Shown: positions 10,900 to 19,904 of the stretch, piece after piece
How positions within the stretch are numbered: position 1 is the first letter of the stretch
How the letters are laid out: each line of letters begins with the position of its first letter
Source of the DNA: an uncultured Bacteroidaceae bacterium
GTDB lineage: Bacteria > Bacteroidota > Bacteroidia > Bacteroidales > Bacteroidaceae
Length of the DNA: 64,000 nt
Assembly: GCA_944320955.1 (NCBI GenBank)
Contig: CALUJL010000030.1
Coordinates: 124,001 to 188,000 of the forward strand
Direction: 5' to 3'
Program-made: the position numbers and the translations under genes
The notes under the pieces: model-generated
Databases searched by the model: none
What the model saw: only the letters and a program-made list of their open reading frames with translations
Told to the model about the DNA's origin: nothing

Positions 10900-12129
10900 C
10901 TATCGGAAATCGATCAGCTCCAATATCCGCTCCGTGGCTCCGGCGCGTTTGCGCACGAAATCGCCGGCATTTTGGCCGCTCCGGCGCAGAAATTCTTCCT
11001 CTCCGAGCAGGCGGTCCATCAGTTTGTCCAGCTCTTCTTGTGAGGAAATGCAGAATCCCCCGCCTTCTTCTATGAGCCCTCCGGCTTCCATGAACTTCTG
11101 GTGTTTCGGGCCGAAGAGCACCGGCATCCCGTAGACGGCCGCTTCCAGCAGATTGTGGATGCCCTTGCCGAATCCGCCCCCTACGTAGGCTATGTCGCCG
11201 TAGCGGTAGATGGACGAAAGCAGCCCGAAGCAGTCGATGATCAGGCAGTCCGTTTGTTCTATTTTCGCCTCATTGATACGGCTGTAGCGCATGTAGGGGC
11301 GTTCCAGCTTGTCGATGATTTCCGTCAGGTGTATCTCGTCTATGACGTGCGGGGCTATGATGAGTTTCATTTCCGGGTGGCGGTTGAAGTAGCGGATGAA
11401 GAGGTCTTCGTCCGGCTGCCAGCTGCTTCCGGCCACCAGGCAGTGCTTCGTCCCGCGGCAGAAGCGCTCTATGAGCGGCAGGTCCTTGGCCGCTTCTTTT
11501 ATCTCCAGCACGCGGTCGAAACGCGTGTCGCCCACGACCGTCACGTTGTGCACGTCCAGCTTGGCCAGGAACTTCTTCGAAATCTCATTCTGCACGTACA
11601 GGTGCGTAAAGTCCTTCAGCACATTGCGGTAGATGCCGCCGTACCACTTGAAGAATATCTGGTTTTTTCGGAAAATGCTGGAGATGCTGTACGTCGGGAT
11701 GCCCTCTTTGTGGAGTTCGTCGAGGTAGTTTTTCCAAAACTCGTACTTGATGAAGAAAGCCATCTTCGGCTGTACGTGGTGTACGAAGCGGCGCGCGTTG
11801 AAGGGCGTGTCCATCGGCAGGTAGCAGACGATGTCCGCCCCCTGGTAGTGCTTGCGCACTTCGTAGCCCGAGGGGGAGAAAAACGTGAGAAGTATCTTGT
11901 ACTGAGGATATTGCGCGCGGATGTGCTCGATGAGCGGCCGCCCTTGCTCGAATTCGCCCAGCGATGCGGCATGAAACCAGAGGTAGGGCTTCCCTTTTTC
12001 CATCTGCTGCCGCAGGATGCGCCCTACCACCCAGGAACCTTTCACCATCTGGCGCGGTTTCCGGCTGAAGGGGAAAAGCAGATAGAGGGCTATGTAGTAT
12101 AGATAAATGCCTATGTTGTAGAGAATCAT
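10900..12129 (-). CDS. waaA: 3-deoxy-D-manno-octulosonic acid (Kdo) transferase
   Basis: 409 residues from the ATG at 12129, chosen because MILYNIGIYLYYIALYLL gives the N-terminal membrane anchor of WaaA; the frame extends 27 codons further upstream over a hairpin without family match. HAASLGEFEQGRPLIE holds the glutamate that acts as general base in the family. The C-terminal GT-B half has CLVAGSSWQPDED and YVGGGFGKGIHNLLEAAVYG, which binds CMP-Kdo. It transfers Kdo from CMP-Kdo to lipid IVA on the cytoplasmic face of the inner membrane during lipid A-core synthesis. It lies 77 bases after gltX on the same strand. Confidence 0.93.
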   Translation of the reverse strand: MILYNIGIYLYYIALYLLFPFSRKPRQMVKGSWVVGRILRQQMEKGKPYLWFHAASLGEFEQGRPLIEHIRAQYPQYKILLTFFSPSGYEVRKHYQGADIVCYLPMDTPFNARRFVHHVQPKMAFFIKYEFWKNYLDELHKEGIPTYSISSIFRKNQIFFKWYGGIYRNVLKDFTHLYVQNEISKKFLAKLDVHNVTVVGDTRFDRVLEIKEAAKDLPLIERFCRGTKHCLVAGSSWQPDEDLFIRYFNRHPEMKLIIAPHVIDEIHLTEIIDKLERPYMRYSRINEAKIEQTDCLIIDCFGLLSSIYRYGDIAYVGGGFGKGIHNLLEAAVYGMPVLFGPKHQKFMEAGGLIEEGGGFCISSQEELDKLMDRLLGEEEFLRRSGQNAGDFVRKRAGATERILELIDFR

Positions 12130-12174
12130 TACCGTATTCGGAGTTTTTGGAAAGGAGTAGGAAACGATGGTTTT

Positions 12175-12199
12175 CCCCTCCGGAAAATGTCCGGAGGGG
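12175..12199 (-). promoter_or_regulatory. Hairpin between gltX and waaA
   Basis: Perfect 9-pair inverted repeat (CCCCTCCGG, 7-base loop, CCGGAGGGG) just after the gltX stop. It lacks a T-run on either strand, so it may be a processing or stability element rather than an intrinsic terminator. Confidence 0.5.
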
Positions 12200-12206
12200 T
12201 AGGGCT

Positions 12207-13724
12207 TCAACCCAAAGTATCGATGGCTTTTTGCAGGCGGGCGAGGGTCTCTTCCTTGCCGAGCACGTCGGTTATCTCGAACATGTGCGGCCCGATGCCC
12301 TGTCCCACCAAGGCCAGGCGGAAAGCGTTCATCACGTCGCCCGTCTTATATTCCTTGCTTTCAATCCATTCCATTACCGCTTTCTCCTGGTTCTCCATGG
12401 AGAAATCGTCCAGTCCGGCAAGCACTTCTTTCAGTTCCTGCATCTGCCGGGCAGAATATTCCTTCCATCTTTTCAGCCGCGTCTTCTCATCGTAGGAATC
12501 GGGCGCCACGAAGAAGAAACGGCACAGCGGGACCAGTTCTTTTATGAAGTCCACCCGGCCTTTCATCAGCCCCGCCACGCGCTCTACGCGCTCCATCGGT
12601 TCGTGTATGCCTTCGGCTTCCAGTTCGGGCGCCAGCAGGCGGGCGGCTTCGGCATTGCTCATTTTCAGGATGTATTCGTGGTTTACCCAAATGCACTTCT
12701 TGAAGTCGAACTTGGCCCCCGACTTGTTGCAGCGTCCCAGGTCGAACAGGTCGCACAGCTCCTCGCGGCTCAGGATTTCCCGGTCATCGCCCGGGTTCCA
12801 GCCCAGCAGCGCCAGGAAGTTTACCACGGCGTCGGGCAGATAGCCCCTCTCGCGGAATCCCAGGCTCTGCTCGCCCGTCTTCGGGTCGGTCCAGGCCAGC
12901 GGGAATACGGGGAAGCCCATGCGGTCGCCGTCGCGCTTGCTCAGCTTGCCTTTGCCGTCGGGTTTGAGCAGCAGGGGCAGGTGGGCAAATTCCGGCATGG
13001 TCCCCTCCCAGCCCAGAGCGCGGTAGAGCAACACGTGGAGCGGAGCCGACGGCAGCCATTCCTCGCCGCGGATTACGTGGGAGACCTCCATCAGATGGTC
13101 GTCCACTATGTTGGCCAGGTGATACGTCGGCAGGTCGTCGGCCGATTTGTATAGCACCTTGTCGTCCAGCACCGTGGAGTTGATCACCACATCGCCGCGT
13201 ATCAGGTCGTGCACGTGTACTTCCTCGCCCGGTTCCACCTTGAAGCGGACCACGTATTTCTCGCCGTTTTCGATGCGCCGGCGCGTCTCTTCCTCGCCCA
13301 GTGAGAGCGAGTTTCTCATTTCCCCGCGCGTCTGTGCGTCATACTGGAAGTTCGGTATCTCCTTCCGCTTGGCCTCCAGTTCTTCCGGCGTGTCGAAAGC
13401 GATGTAGGCCTTGCCGTTTTCCAGCAGTTGCGCGGCATACTTCCGGTAGATGTCGCGGCGTTCGCTTTGGCGGTAGGGGCCGTATTTCCCGCCCTTCTGG
13501 GGGCTTTCGTCGAAGGGGATGCCCAGCCATTCGAACGACTCGGCTATGTATTCCTCCGCCCCGGGCACGAAACGCGTCGAGTCCGTGTCCTCGATGCGGA
13601 GAATCAGCTCTCCCCCGTGGTGCCGGGCGAAGAGATAGTTGTATAGAGCGGTGCGCACGCCCCCTATGTGCAGCGCCCCCGTGGGGCTGGGAGCAAAGCG
13701 CACTCTGACTTTTCTCTGGGTCAT
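12207..13724 (-). CDS. gltX: Glutamyl-tRNA synthetase
   Basis: 505 residues from the ATG at 13724 ([20 protein letters not shown]); the frame continues upstream but without family sequence. The class I signature is HIGG at 19-22 and the KMSKS-like motif is KLSKR at about 259-263. The C-terminal anticodon-binding domain is helical. It charges tRNA-Glu with glutamate in the cytoplasm; the length is normal for bacterial GluRS. It precedes waaA on the same strand and is divergent from the 7TM-HD gene. Confidence 0.96.
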   Translation of the reverse strand: MTQRKVRVRFAPSPTGALHIGGVRTALYNYLFARHHGGELILRIEDTDSTRFVPGAEEYIAESFEWLGIPFDESPQKGGKYGPYRQSERRDIYRKYAAQLLENGKAYIAFDTPEELEAKRKEIPNFQYDAQTRGEMRNSLSLGEEETRRRIENGEKYVVRFKVEPGEEVHVHDLIRGDVVINSTVLDDKVLYKSADDLPTYHLANIVDDHLMEVSHVIRGEEWLPSAPLHVLLYRALGWEGTMPEFAHLPLLLKPDGKGKLSKRDGDRMGFPVFPLAWTDPKTGEQSLGFRERGYLPDAVVNFLALLGWNPGDDREILSREELCDLFDLGRCNKSGAKFDFKKCIWVNHEYILKMSNAEAARLLAPELEAEGIHEPMERVERVAGLMKGRVDFIKELVPLCRFFFVAPDSYDEKTRLKRWKEYSARQMQELKEVLAGLDDFSMENQEKAVMEWIESKEYKTGDVMNAFRLALVGQGIGPHMFEITDVLGKEETLARLQKAIDTLG

Positions 13725-13741
13725 ATTGATAACTAAATTTA

Positions 13742-13790
13742 GGGAAAGTGCGGCAAAGTTACGGCTTTTTTCCCAGAAAACGGGCTTTTC
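13742..13790. repeat. Degenerate copies of the palindromic repeat overlapping the gltX promoter
   Basis: GGGAAAGTGCGGC ... GGCTTTTTTCCC (13742-13774) and AGAAAACGGGCTTTTC (13775-13790) follow the plan of the other arrays. The -7 element of gltX (minus-strand TAACTTTG, 13754-13761) lies inside the first unit. Confidence 0.4.
13754..13761 (-). promoter_or_regulatory. -7 promoter element of gltX
   Basis: Minus-strand TAACTTTG, exact fit to TAnnTTTG, 29 bases before the start codon. No clear -33 element. Confidence 0.5.
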
Positions 13791-13832
13791 TTTCCCGAAT
13801 ACCCCGGGATTTTCGTATTTTTCGCCCCAAAA

Positions 13833-16019
13833 ATGCAGAAGCCTATGAAAACCTCGAAAATAACGGTGTTCTTCTCCGGATCGCGCTGGCTGGTGCCTGT
13901 CTTGTCTTTTCTGGTCGCAATCGTCCTGATCGTCTGGTTCATGCCCCGTGAGGAGAAGTTCAACTACCAGTTTGAGACCGGGAAGCCCTGGAAATACGGC
14001 CTCCTGACCGCTCCTTACGACTTCCCCATCTACAAGAACGCCGAAGCCGTGGCCCGCGAGCGCGACAGCCTGATGGCTTACTACCGCCCCTATGTGGCGG
14101 TCGACGATGCCCTCGTGGGCCGTATGCTCTCCCGCCTGCGCGCCGACTACGCCACGCGCCTGAAAGACCGCCTCCCCGGCGGCTGGCGGCCCCATGTGGA
14201 GCGTCTCCTGGCGGCCATCTACCAGGCCGGCGTGATGGACTCCGAGGTTTACGACCGCCTCCGGCGCGAGAATGTGCAGGAAGTCATGTTCATGCGCAAC
14301 AACACGGCCACTCCCGTCTCCCTCGCCTCGGTCTATACCCTCAAGAGCGCCTACCATCTGCTGCTCCATCAAGACACCGTCAACTACCCCCTCTCGCGCC
14401 TCCAGCAGTGCGATCTCAACCTCTATCTCGAACCCAATCTTACCTATGACAGCCTGAAGTCTGCCGACGCCCGTTCCGATCTCATGCTCTCCGTCTCCTC
14501 GGCCAGCGGAATGGTGCAGACCGGGCAGAAAATCATCGACCGCGGCGAAATCGTCTCCCCCCAGACCTACGTAATCCTCGAGTCCCTCCGCCAGGCCTCC
14601 CTCTCCCGCGAGAGCGACCGCACGAGCCACGTCCTCATCTGGGTAGGGCAGGTGCTTTTTGCCGTCATGGTGCTCGTCTGTTTCTTCCTCTATCTCTATA
14701 TTTACCGCCGCGACTATTTCGAACAGCGCAACGCCCTGTTGCTGATGATCTTCTTCATCGTCTGCTACACGCTGGCCACTTACCTTCTGGTGCGGCTCAA
14801 TCTGGTGAATGTCTACATCGTCCCCTACGCCATGATACCCATCGTGGTCCATGTCCTGCTCGATTCGCGTACCGCCTTTGTCACCCACGTCACCACCGTA
14901 CTGCTCTGCTCCATTTCCCTGCATTTCGTCTACGAATTCGTCCTCTTCCAGCTCATTGCCGGCATGGTGGCGGCCTACAGCCTGCGCGAGCTTACCCAGC
15001 GCTCCCAGCTCTACCGGGTGGCCATCCTCGTGATGCTCTCCTATTCCCTCACCAACGTCAGCCTGGAGCTCATGCACCGCAACGAAATCTCCGCCATCAA
15101 TCTCAATCTCTACTTCTGCTTCCTGGTCAACGGCATCTTCCTTCTCTTCTCCTACCCCCTGCTTTTCGCCATGGAGAAGGGCTTTGGCTTCACCTCGAAC
15201 GTGACGCTTATCGAGCTTTCCAACACGAGCAACAAACTCCTGCGGCGCCTTTCGGAAGAAGCCCCCGGCACGTTCCAGCACACCGTGCAGGTCAGCAACC
15301 TCGCAGCCGCCGCGGCCGCGCGCATCGGGGCCAACGTGCAGCTCGTGCGCACCGGGGCCCTCTATCACGACATCGGGAAGCTCAGCAACCCCATCTTTTT
15401 TACTGAGAACCAGAGCGGTATCAATCCCCATGCCCAGCTTTCCTATGAGCAGGGGGCGCAGGTCGTCATCGGGCACGTGCGCGACGGGCTGAAGATAGCC
15501 GACCAGTACGGCCTGCCCCGCGTCATCAAGGACTTCATAGCCACCCACCACGGCAAAGGCGTGGCCAAATATTTCCTCATTTCCTGGAAAAACGAGCATC
15601 CCGGGCAGGAGCCCGACCTCGAGCGCTTCTCCTATCCCGGTCCGGACCCCTTCACGCGTGAGACGGCACTGCTCATGATGGCCGACGGCGTGGAGGCCGC
15701 TTCGCGCAGCCTGCCCGAGTACACCGACGAGGCCATCTCGGCGCTGGTAGACCGCATCGTGGACTCCCAGGTGGCTGCCGGGTTCTTCAACAACTGCCCC
15801 ATCACGTTCCGCGACATAGCCAGCGTCAAGGCCGTTTTCCGCGAGCGGCTGAAGAGTGTCTACCATCCCCGTGTCAGCTATCCTGAAGAGAAAAAACTCC
15901 CCTCCCAGGCAGTCCCCTCCGCGGAGGGGCAGGGCGCCGCTGCGCCTTCGGGGTCCGGGGCGGACGGCGCTCCTTCCGGGCCGCGGCAGGGGGGCGGTGC
16001 GGCCGGCTCGCCCTCTTGA
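13833..16019 (+). CDS. 7TM-HD domain phosphohydrolase (PgpH-like)
   Basis: 728 residues from the first ATG; M5 at 13845 is an equally possible start because a -7-like TATTTTTC ends 9 bases before 13833. Order: one membrane helix (about 17-36), an extracytoplasmic 7TMR-HD N-terminal domain (about 40-255), a bundle of about seven membrane helices (about 266-455), then a cytoplasmic HDIG domain with [12 protein letters not shown] (H512-D513) and ATHHGKG. In Listeria the PgpH family hydrolyses cyclic di-AMP. The tail after about 690 is low-complexity Pro/Gly/Ala/Ser and looks disordered. Divergent from gltX. Confidence 0.9.
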   Translation: MQKPMKTSKITVFFSGSRWLVPVLSFLVAIVLIVWFMPREEKFNYQFETGKPWKYGLLTAPYDFPIYKNAEAVARERDSLMAYYRPYVAVDDALVGRMLSRLRADYATRLKDRLPGGWRPHVERLLAAIYQAGVMDSEVYDRLRRENVQEVMFMRNNTATPVSLASVYTLKSAYHLLLHQDTVNYPLSRLQQCDLNLYLEPNLTYDSLKSADARSDLMLSVSSASGMVQTGQKIIDRGEIVSPQTYVILESLRQASLSRESDRTSHVLIWVGQVLFAVMVLVCFFLYLYIYRRDYFEQRNALLLMIFFIVCYTLATYLLVRLNLVNVYIVPYAMIPIVVHVLLDSRTAFVTHVTTVLLCSISLHFVYEFVLFQLIAGMVAAYSLRELTQRSQLYRVAILVMLSYSLTNVSLELMHRNEISAINLNLYFCFLVNGIFLLFSYPLLFAMEKGFGFTSNVTLIELSNTSNKLLRRLSEEAPGTFQHTVQVSNLAAAAAARIGANVQLVRTGALYHDIGKLSNPIFFTENQSGINPHAQLSYEQGAQVVIGHVRDGLKIADQYGLPRVIKDFIATHHGKGVAKYFLISWKNEHPGQEPDLERFSYPGPDPFTRETALLMMADGVEAASRSLPEYTDEAISALVDRIVDSQVAAGFFNNCPITFRDIASVKAVFRERLKSVYHPRVSYPEEKKLPSQAVPSAEGQGAAAPSGSGADGAPSGPRQGGGAAGSPS

Positions 16020-16052
16020 TCCCGCTTTTTCTTCTGCAGCACTATCGTCGGG

Positions 16053-16098
16053 CCGCTGCGGCACTTTTCCGGAAAAGTGCCGCAGCGGTTTCCTTTTT
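16053..16098 (+). terminator. Perfect 36-base palindrome acting as terminator of the 7TM-HD gene
   Basis: Positions 16053-16070 and 16071-16088 are exact reverse complements (18 base pairs, no spacer), followed by TTTCCTTTTTG. The core CACTTTTCC-GGAAAAGTG is two copies of the window's intergenic repeat placed head to head. It begins 34 bases after the stop codon. Confidence 0.85.
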
Positions 16099-16871
16099 GC
16101 CCAAGCGCTTTTCGGGCGAAGCCGCAGGGCGCTTCTTCCCCTCTTGCAGGCCATCGTCCGGAGCCGGGCTGCGGGCGGTCTGCTTGGGGGTTCCGTATGG
16201 AGGCTTTTCTGCCTCTTCGGCCTGTTTTTTGTTTTTATAAACGTTCTTCGGGGCAATGCCTCGCGCCGGAGCGGCTTTGTGTGCGAATCTGTTATCTATC
16301 CGTCTTTCGTCCGGAAAGGGTGCTCTGGTGTTTCGTTTCTGTTTCAATCCTGTTTTATTCCCGTTTCAGTGCGTAATTCTTTCTTTTTCTGCTTGAAACA
16401 GATGTTTTTGGGCAGTTTTGCCTATTCTTCGGGCGGTTTCCTCTTCTTTTGCTGCCGGTTTTGTTTTTAACACAATGTGGGTTAAATCAAAAAGTAAACA
16501 AGTGCAAATAAACCGGGAAAATTATGTGCGAAAAGCACAACTAATAAATTCTGTTTCCCCTCCTTCGGGCCGTATTTCCCTATGCTTTTTTGTGGCAAAA
16601 TCCTTCTGTTTTTGCTCTTCCGGCAGGCCCTTTCCGGCTTTCTTCCGGAGGGTGGTGAAAGCCCCTTCCGGCCATTCTGAAAATACCCCGGAGGCCGCTC
16701 CCCATCGGGCTTTGCGCCGAAGTGGCCCCTGCTTCCGGCGGTATGGTTTCGGGCTGCTTCCGGGGCGGAAAAGGAGGGCGTTTCTCCTTTCTCTCGCGGC
16801 GCGCCGGAGCTGCCCGAAAACATGTTCTACAGCAAGTTCCTAAATTTTTTCACGAAAAAGTCCGGCATTCT
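16099..16871. other. Gene-free interval upstream of the FAS1/SusCD operon
   Basis: About 770 bases without a credible gene. Open frames here are rich in F, S, C and R, have no signal or family resemblance and overlap one another. 16465-16550 is an AT-rich patch and the remainder is GC-rich with short CTTCCGG-type inverted repeats. I see no tRNA or transposase. Confidence 0.5.
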
Positions 16872-16904
16872 TTTGCTTGTCTTGCGTTTTTTGACTTATC
16901 TTTG
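16872..16904 (+). promoter_or_regulatory. Promoter of the FAS1/SusC/SusD operon
   Basis: TTTG at 16872-16875 and TATCTTTG at 16897-16904, 21 bases apart, both exact matches to the Bacteroidetes consensus. The expected start near 16910 gives a leader of about 90 bases. No anti-sigma/ECF pair or other dedicated regulator lies beside the operon. Confidence 0.75.
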
Positions 16905-17002
16905 CAACACGTACTATAAAAAAGGGGCTGCTATGCCCGGAAGTGTGGTGCGGAATAGAGTGATAAATAAAACTAAATTACTAATTCATAACTAATAAGC
17001 GA

Positions 17003-19885
17003 ATGAAAACAAGATTGTGCAGTTTGTGCTCCAACTTGGCTTTCGGTCTTTTTCTTATGGCGGGAACCGGCATGCTGGTGACCTCTTGCGAAAACGACTT
17101 GGATGAGTTGCTGAAAGACGGTAACTCGCCGGAATGGTTAGGGTCGAGCATTTATTCCACGTTGCAAGAGCGCGGGAATTTCAAGTACACATTGCGTTTG
17201 ATCAACGACATGCCCGGTTATGCTTCCATTCTGTCTCGTACGGGTAGCCGTACCGTCTTCGTGGCGAACGATGAGGCTTGGGAGCGCTTCTTCAAAGGCG
17301 AGTCGCGCAACCCGTGGCTGAAGCAGGGTGAGACGATGACCTACGAAGACTTGACTCAGGCTCAGAAGCAGTGGATTATCAACAACTCGATGATCAACGC
17401 CGCCTATCTGATCGAGCGTCTCTCCACCACTTCTTCCGATGGCAGTTTCTCCGAGGGGCAGGCCATGCGCCGCGAGGCCTTCACTTCCCAGGAAGACACC
17501 ACCAAGATCTACTTCGGCCAGCAGATCCAGGATAAGCTCTCCGGCCTGACGACCCAGAACACCCATTGGGCTAACATCGTGGGTAAGGAAGATACCATAC
17601 ATATCGCGTATGCGCGTAACGACGTGGCGCCCATCGTCCACTTCACCAGCGACCTGCGCGAGAACAAGGATATCACCGATCTCGACATGAGCTACATCGT
17701 CGGCGGCAAGGGTACGGCCCAGCCCAACGACCAGTATGCTGCCGACCTCAGCGACCGTCCTTGGCATTCTGCCGTAGAGAGCGAAAACCGCACGTATATC
17801 TTCGACAATCCCGTCATCGAGCAGGACATCACCTGCCAGAACGGTTACATCCACGTCCTCGGCGATGTGCTCGTGCCGCCCTCCAACATGGCCGACGAGC
17901 TGGAGAAGCAGGAAGACTGCTCGCTCTTCTCCTCGTTCCTCGACCGCTTCACCATGCCGGTTGTAATCGGCAAGACTGCCGGAGGCGACAATATTTATCG
18001 TAAGGTTTACTTCGCTGCCAAAGGCTCTGCAAATGTTGACGCTAATTCCAATCTTTTGCTTGAAGAAGCCGGTGGTACGGGTTTGTCTCAGGACTCTGCT
18101 GGCAGAGATATGGCCACGCTGGCCTACGACCCCACTTGGCATCACAACACGTACTCTTCCGAGACCTACCAGCAGAACATGGCTGCCATGTTCGTGCCGA
18201 CCGACCAGGCTCTGAATGAATGGTGGAACAGTTCCACGGGCCAGCTTGTCATGAACGGCAAGAGTTCTTGGAATGAAGTGGAAAACGGTCTGCTCAACGT
18301 GCTCATCAACGTGCACATGAAGGAGAACTTCCTCAACAGCACGCCTTCCAACTTTGCTCGCATCCTCAACGACGGTAACCGCGAGCAGGGAATCACGGAG
18401 GGCGATGTGGTCCGCACCGTTTTGGCCAACAACGGCGTCATCTATATAGTTAATAAGGTATATACGCCCGACTCCTATATTTCTGTTATGGCTCCGTTGC
18501 ACAACGTGGAAGAACTGACCATCATGTCCCGCGCCGTGCGTTGCACCGACCAGACACAGTATATCCCCGACGGTTACGGAACGTACCTCAACTCCATGGA
18601 GAGCCAGTTTACCTTCCTCATTCCGACGAACCAAGCACTTACCGATTATCACGATCCTATTTATTCCCAGGCGGCTTGGGCTGGTAATCAGGCAGCCTAT
18701 CGTCAGATCAGTTTCTCGTACAATGCTTCTTCCTCTTGGGCTTCTTCCACCGGTACGAAGTACAACATCTCGGCTACCTACTCAGACCAGAACACCGGAA
18801 CTACCCAGACTGGCGATATTCAGGCAGCCAAGGGCCAGAACCTGCTGAAGGACTTGCTGGAGAACTGTATTATCGTGATGGATAGCACCGGAACCGCTTC
18901 GATCCAGGATAAGTGGAACAGCACTACCGGCGGCTACTACCAGACGAAAGGCGGCGGTATGGTCTATGTGGATGGATTCCGCGAAGGAGCTCACATCTAC
19001 GGTGGCGGCAATATCGACCCCGCGAGCGGTGAGTATGACCCCGCTACGGTGACGACCTTCTACAACCAGTCCCGCTATAGCCTGAACGGCATGGTCGGTT
19101 CCGACGGTAACGGTGTTTCCATGGCGCTCGACAAGCCCGTGCAGCCTTGCCGCACCAGCGTGCTCGACGCTTTGGCCAAACACGAAGAGTTCAGCGAGTT
19201 CTATGCGCTGATGACCGATGCCGGTATCGACACGATTGCATTCCTCAAAGAACATGTGACCAAGCAGGATTCGATGAAGCTCTATGCCCCCACCTACATG
19301 CCGACTTCCGGTACGACCCAGCAGGCCAAGGGCAACATCATCAGTTTCCTGGGTAACTACAACTATACTCTCTATGCCCCGACCAACGAGGCCATGCAGA
19401 TCGCTTACGACCAGGGTCTCCCCCGCTGGAAAGACATCTCCACCGCCACGCAGGAGAGCATGGGCTTCGCCACGCAAGAGGAATTCTACGGTTGGCAACG
19501 TTCGCAGTGCCGCAAGATCCTGAACTTCATCCGTACCCACTTCCAGGATACGTCGGTAGCCACCGACGGCGAAGCCGGTTACTATAAGTCGCAGTCTTTC
19601 AACTCGGAAGAAGGCGTGTTCTATGAATTGTATTTCGATCCCTCCGCCGGCGTAGTCTACACGCGTGAACAATCGGGCGAGCAGTCCCACCTGGTGGATC
19701 CTCAGACCAAGGTACCTGCGTCAGGCAATCTGTCCAACATCTTTGCGCGTGACTATCGTTTCAGTGCTGCTCCCAGCGATGACGGCGCTACGATCTCCAC
19801 TTCTGCGCACGTACTGATTCATGCCATCAATACGCCTTTGTTCTTCACTCCGCTCGAGAACGGAAAGAGGACTCAGTTTGAATAA
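17003..19885 (+). CDS. Four-repeat fasciclin (FAS1) domain surface lipoprotein
   Basis: 960 residues. Lipoprotein signal with Cys29 in MLVTSCENDLDEL; the acidic residues after Cys suit surface export in Bacteroidetes. Four FAS1-type H1 motifs are visible: TVFVANDEAWERFF (about 85), AAMFVPTDQALNEWW (about 394), FTFLIPTNQALTDY (about 535) and YTLYAPTNEAMQIAY (about 789), so four FAS1 repeats are likely. FAS1 domains mediate adhesion or ligand binding in other organisms. Here it opens a FAS1-SusC-SusD cassette and may be the surface partner that captures ligand for the transporter (inference). No catalytic motif seen. Confidence 0.85.
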   Translation: MKTRLCSLCSNLAFGLFLMAGTGMLVTSCENDLDELLKDGNSPEWLGSSIYSTLQERGNFKYTLRLINDMPGYASILSRTGSRTVFVANDEAWERFFKGESRNPWLKQGETMTYEDLTQAQKQWIINNSMINAAYLIERLSTTSSDGSFSEGQAMRREAFTSQEDTTKIYFGQQIQDKLSGLTTQNTHWANIVGKEDTIHIAYARNDVAPIVHFTSDLRENKDITDLDMSYIVGGKGTAQPNDQYAADLSDRPWHSAVESENRTYIFDNPVIEQDITCQNGYIHVLGDVLVPPSNMADELEKQEDCSLFSSFLDRFTMPVVIGKTAGGDNIYRKVYFAAKGSANVDANSNLLLEEAGGTGLSQDSAGRDMATLAYDPTWHHNTYSSETYQQNMAAMFVPTDQALNEWWNSSTGQLVMNGKSSWNEVENGLLNVLINVHMKENFLNSTPSNFARILNDGNREQGITEGDVVRTVLANNGVIYIVNKVYTPDSYISVMAPLHNVEELTIMSRAVRCTDQTQYIPDGYGTYLNSMESQFTFLIPTNQALTDYHDPIYSQAAWAGNQAAYRQISFSYNASSSWASSTGTKYNISATYSDQNTGTTQTGDIQAAKGQNLLKDLLENCIIVMDSTGTASIQDKWNSTTGGYYQTKGGGMVYVDGFREGAHIYGGGNIDPASGEYDPATVTTFYNQSRYSLNGMVGSDGNGVSMALDKPVQPCRTSVLDALAKHEEFSEFYALMTDAGIDTIAFLKEHVTKQDSMKLYAPTYMPTSGTTQQAKGNIISFLGNYNYTLYAPTNEAMQIAYDQGLPRWKDISTATQESMGFATQEEFYGWQRSQCRKILNFIRTHFQDTSVATDGEAGYYKSQSFNSEEGVFYELYFDPSAGVVYTREQSGEQSHLVDPQTKVPASGNLSNIFARDYRFSAAPSDDGATISTSAHVLIHAINTPLFFTPLENGKRTQFE

Positions 19886-19904
19886 AAAATAGGATTATAT
19901 AATT

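Noticed and set aside
12300..16256. A 1349-codon minus-strand frame
   Set aside because: Only the gltX part (12207-13724) is real; the upstream portion is antisense to the 7TM-HD gene.
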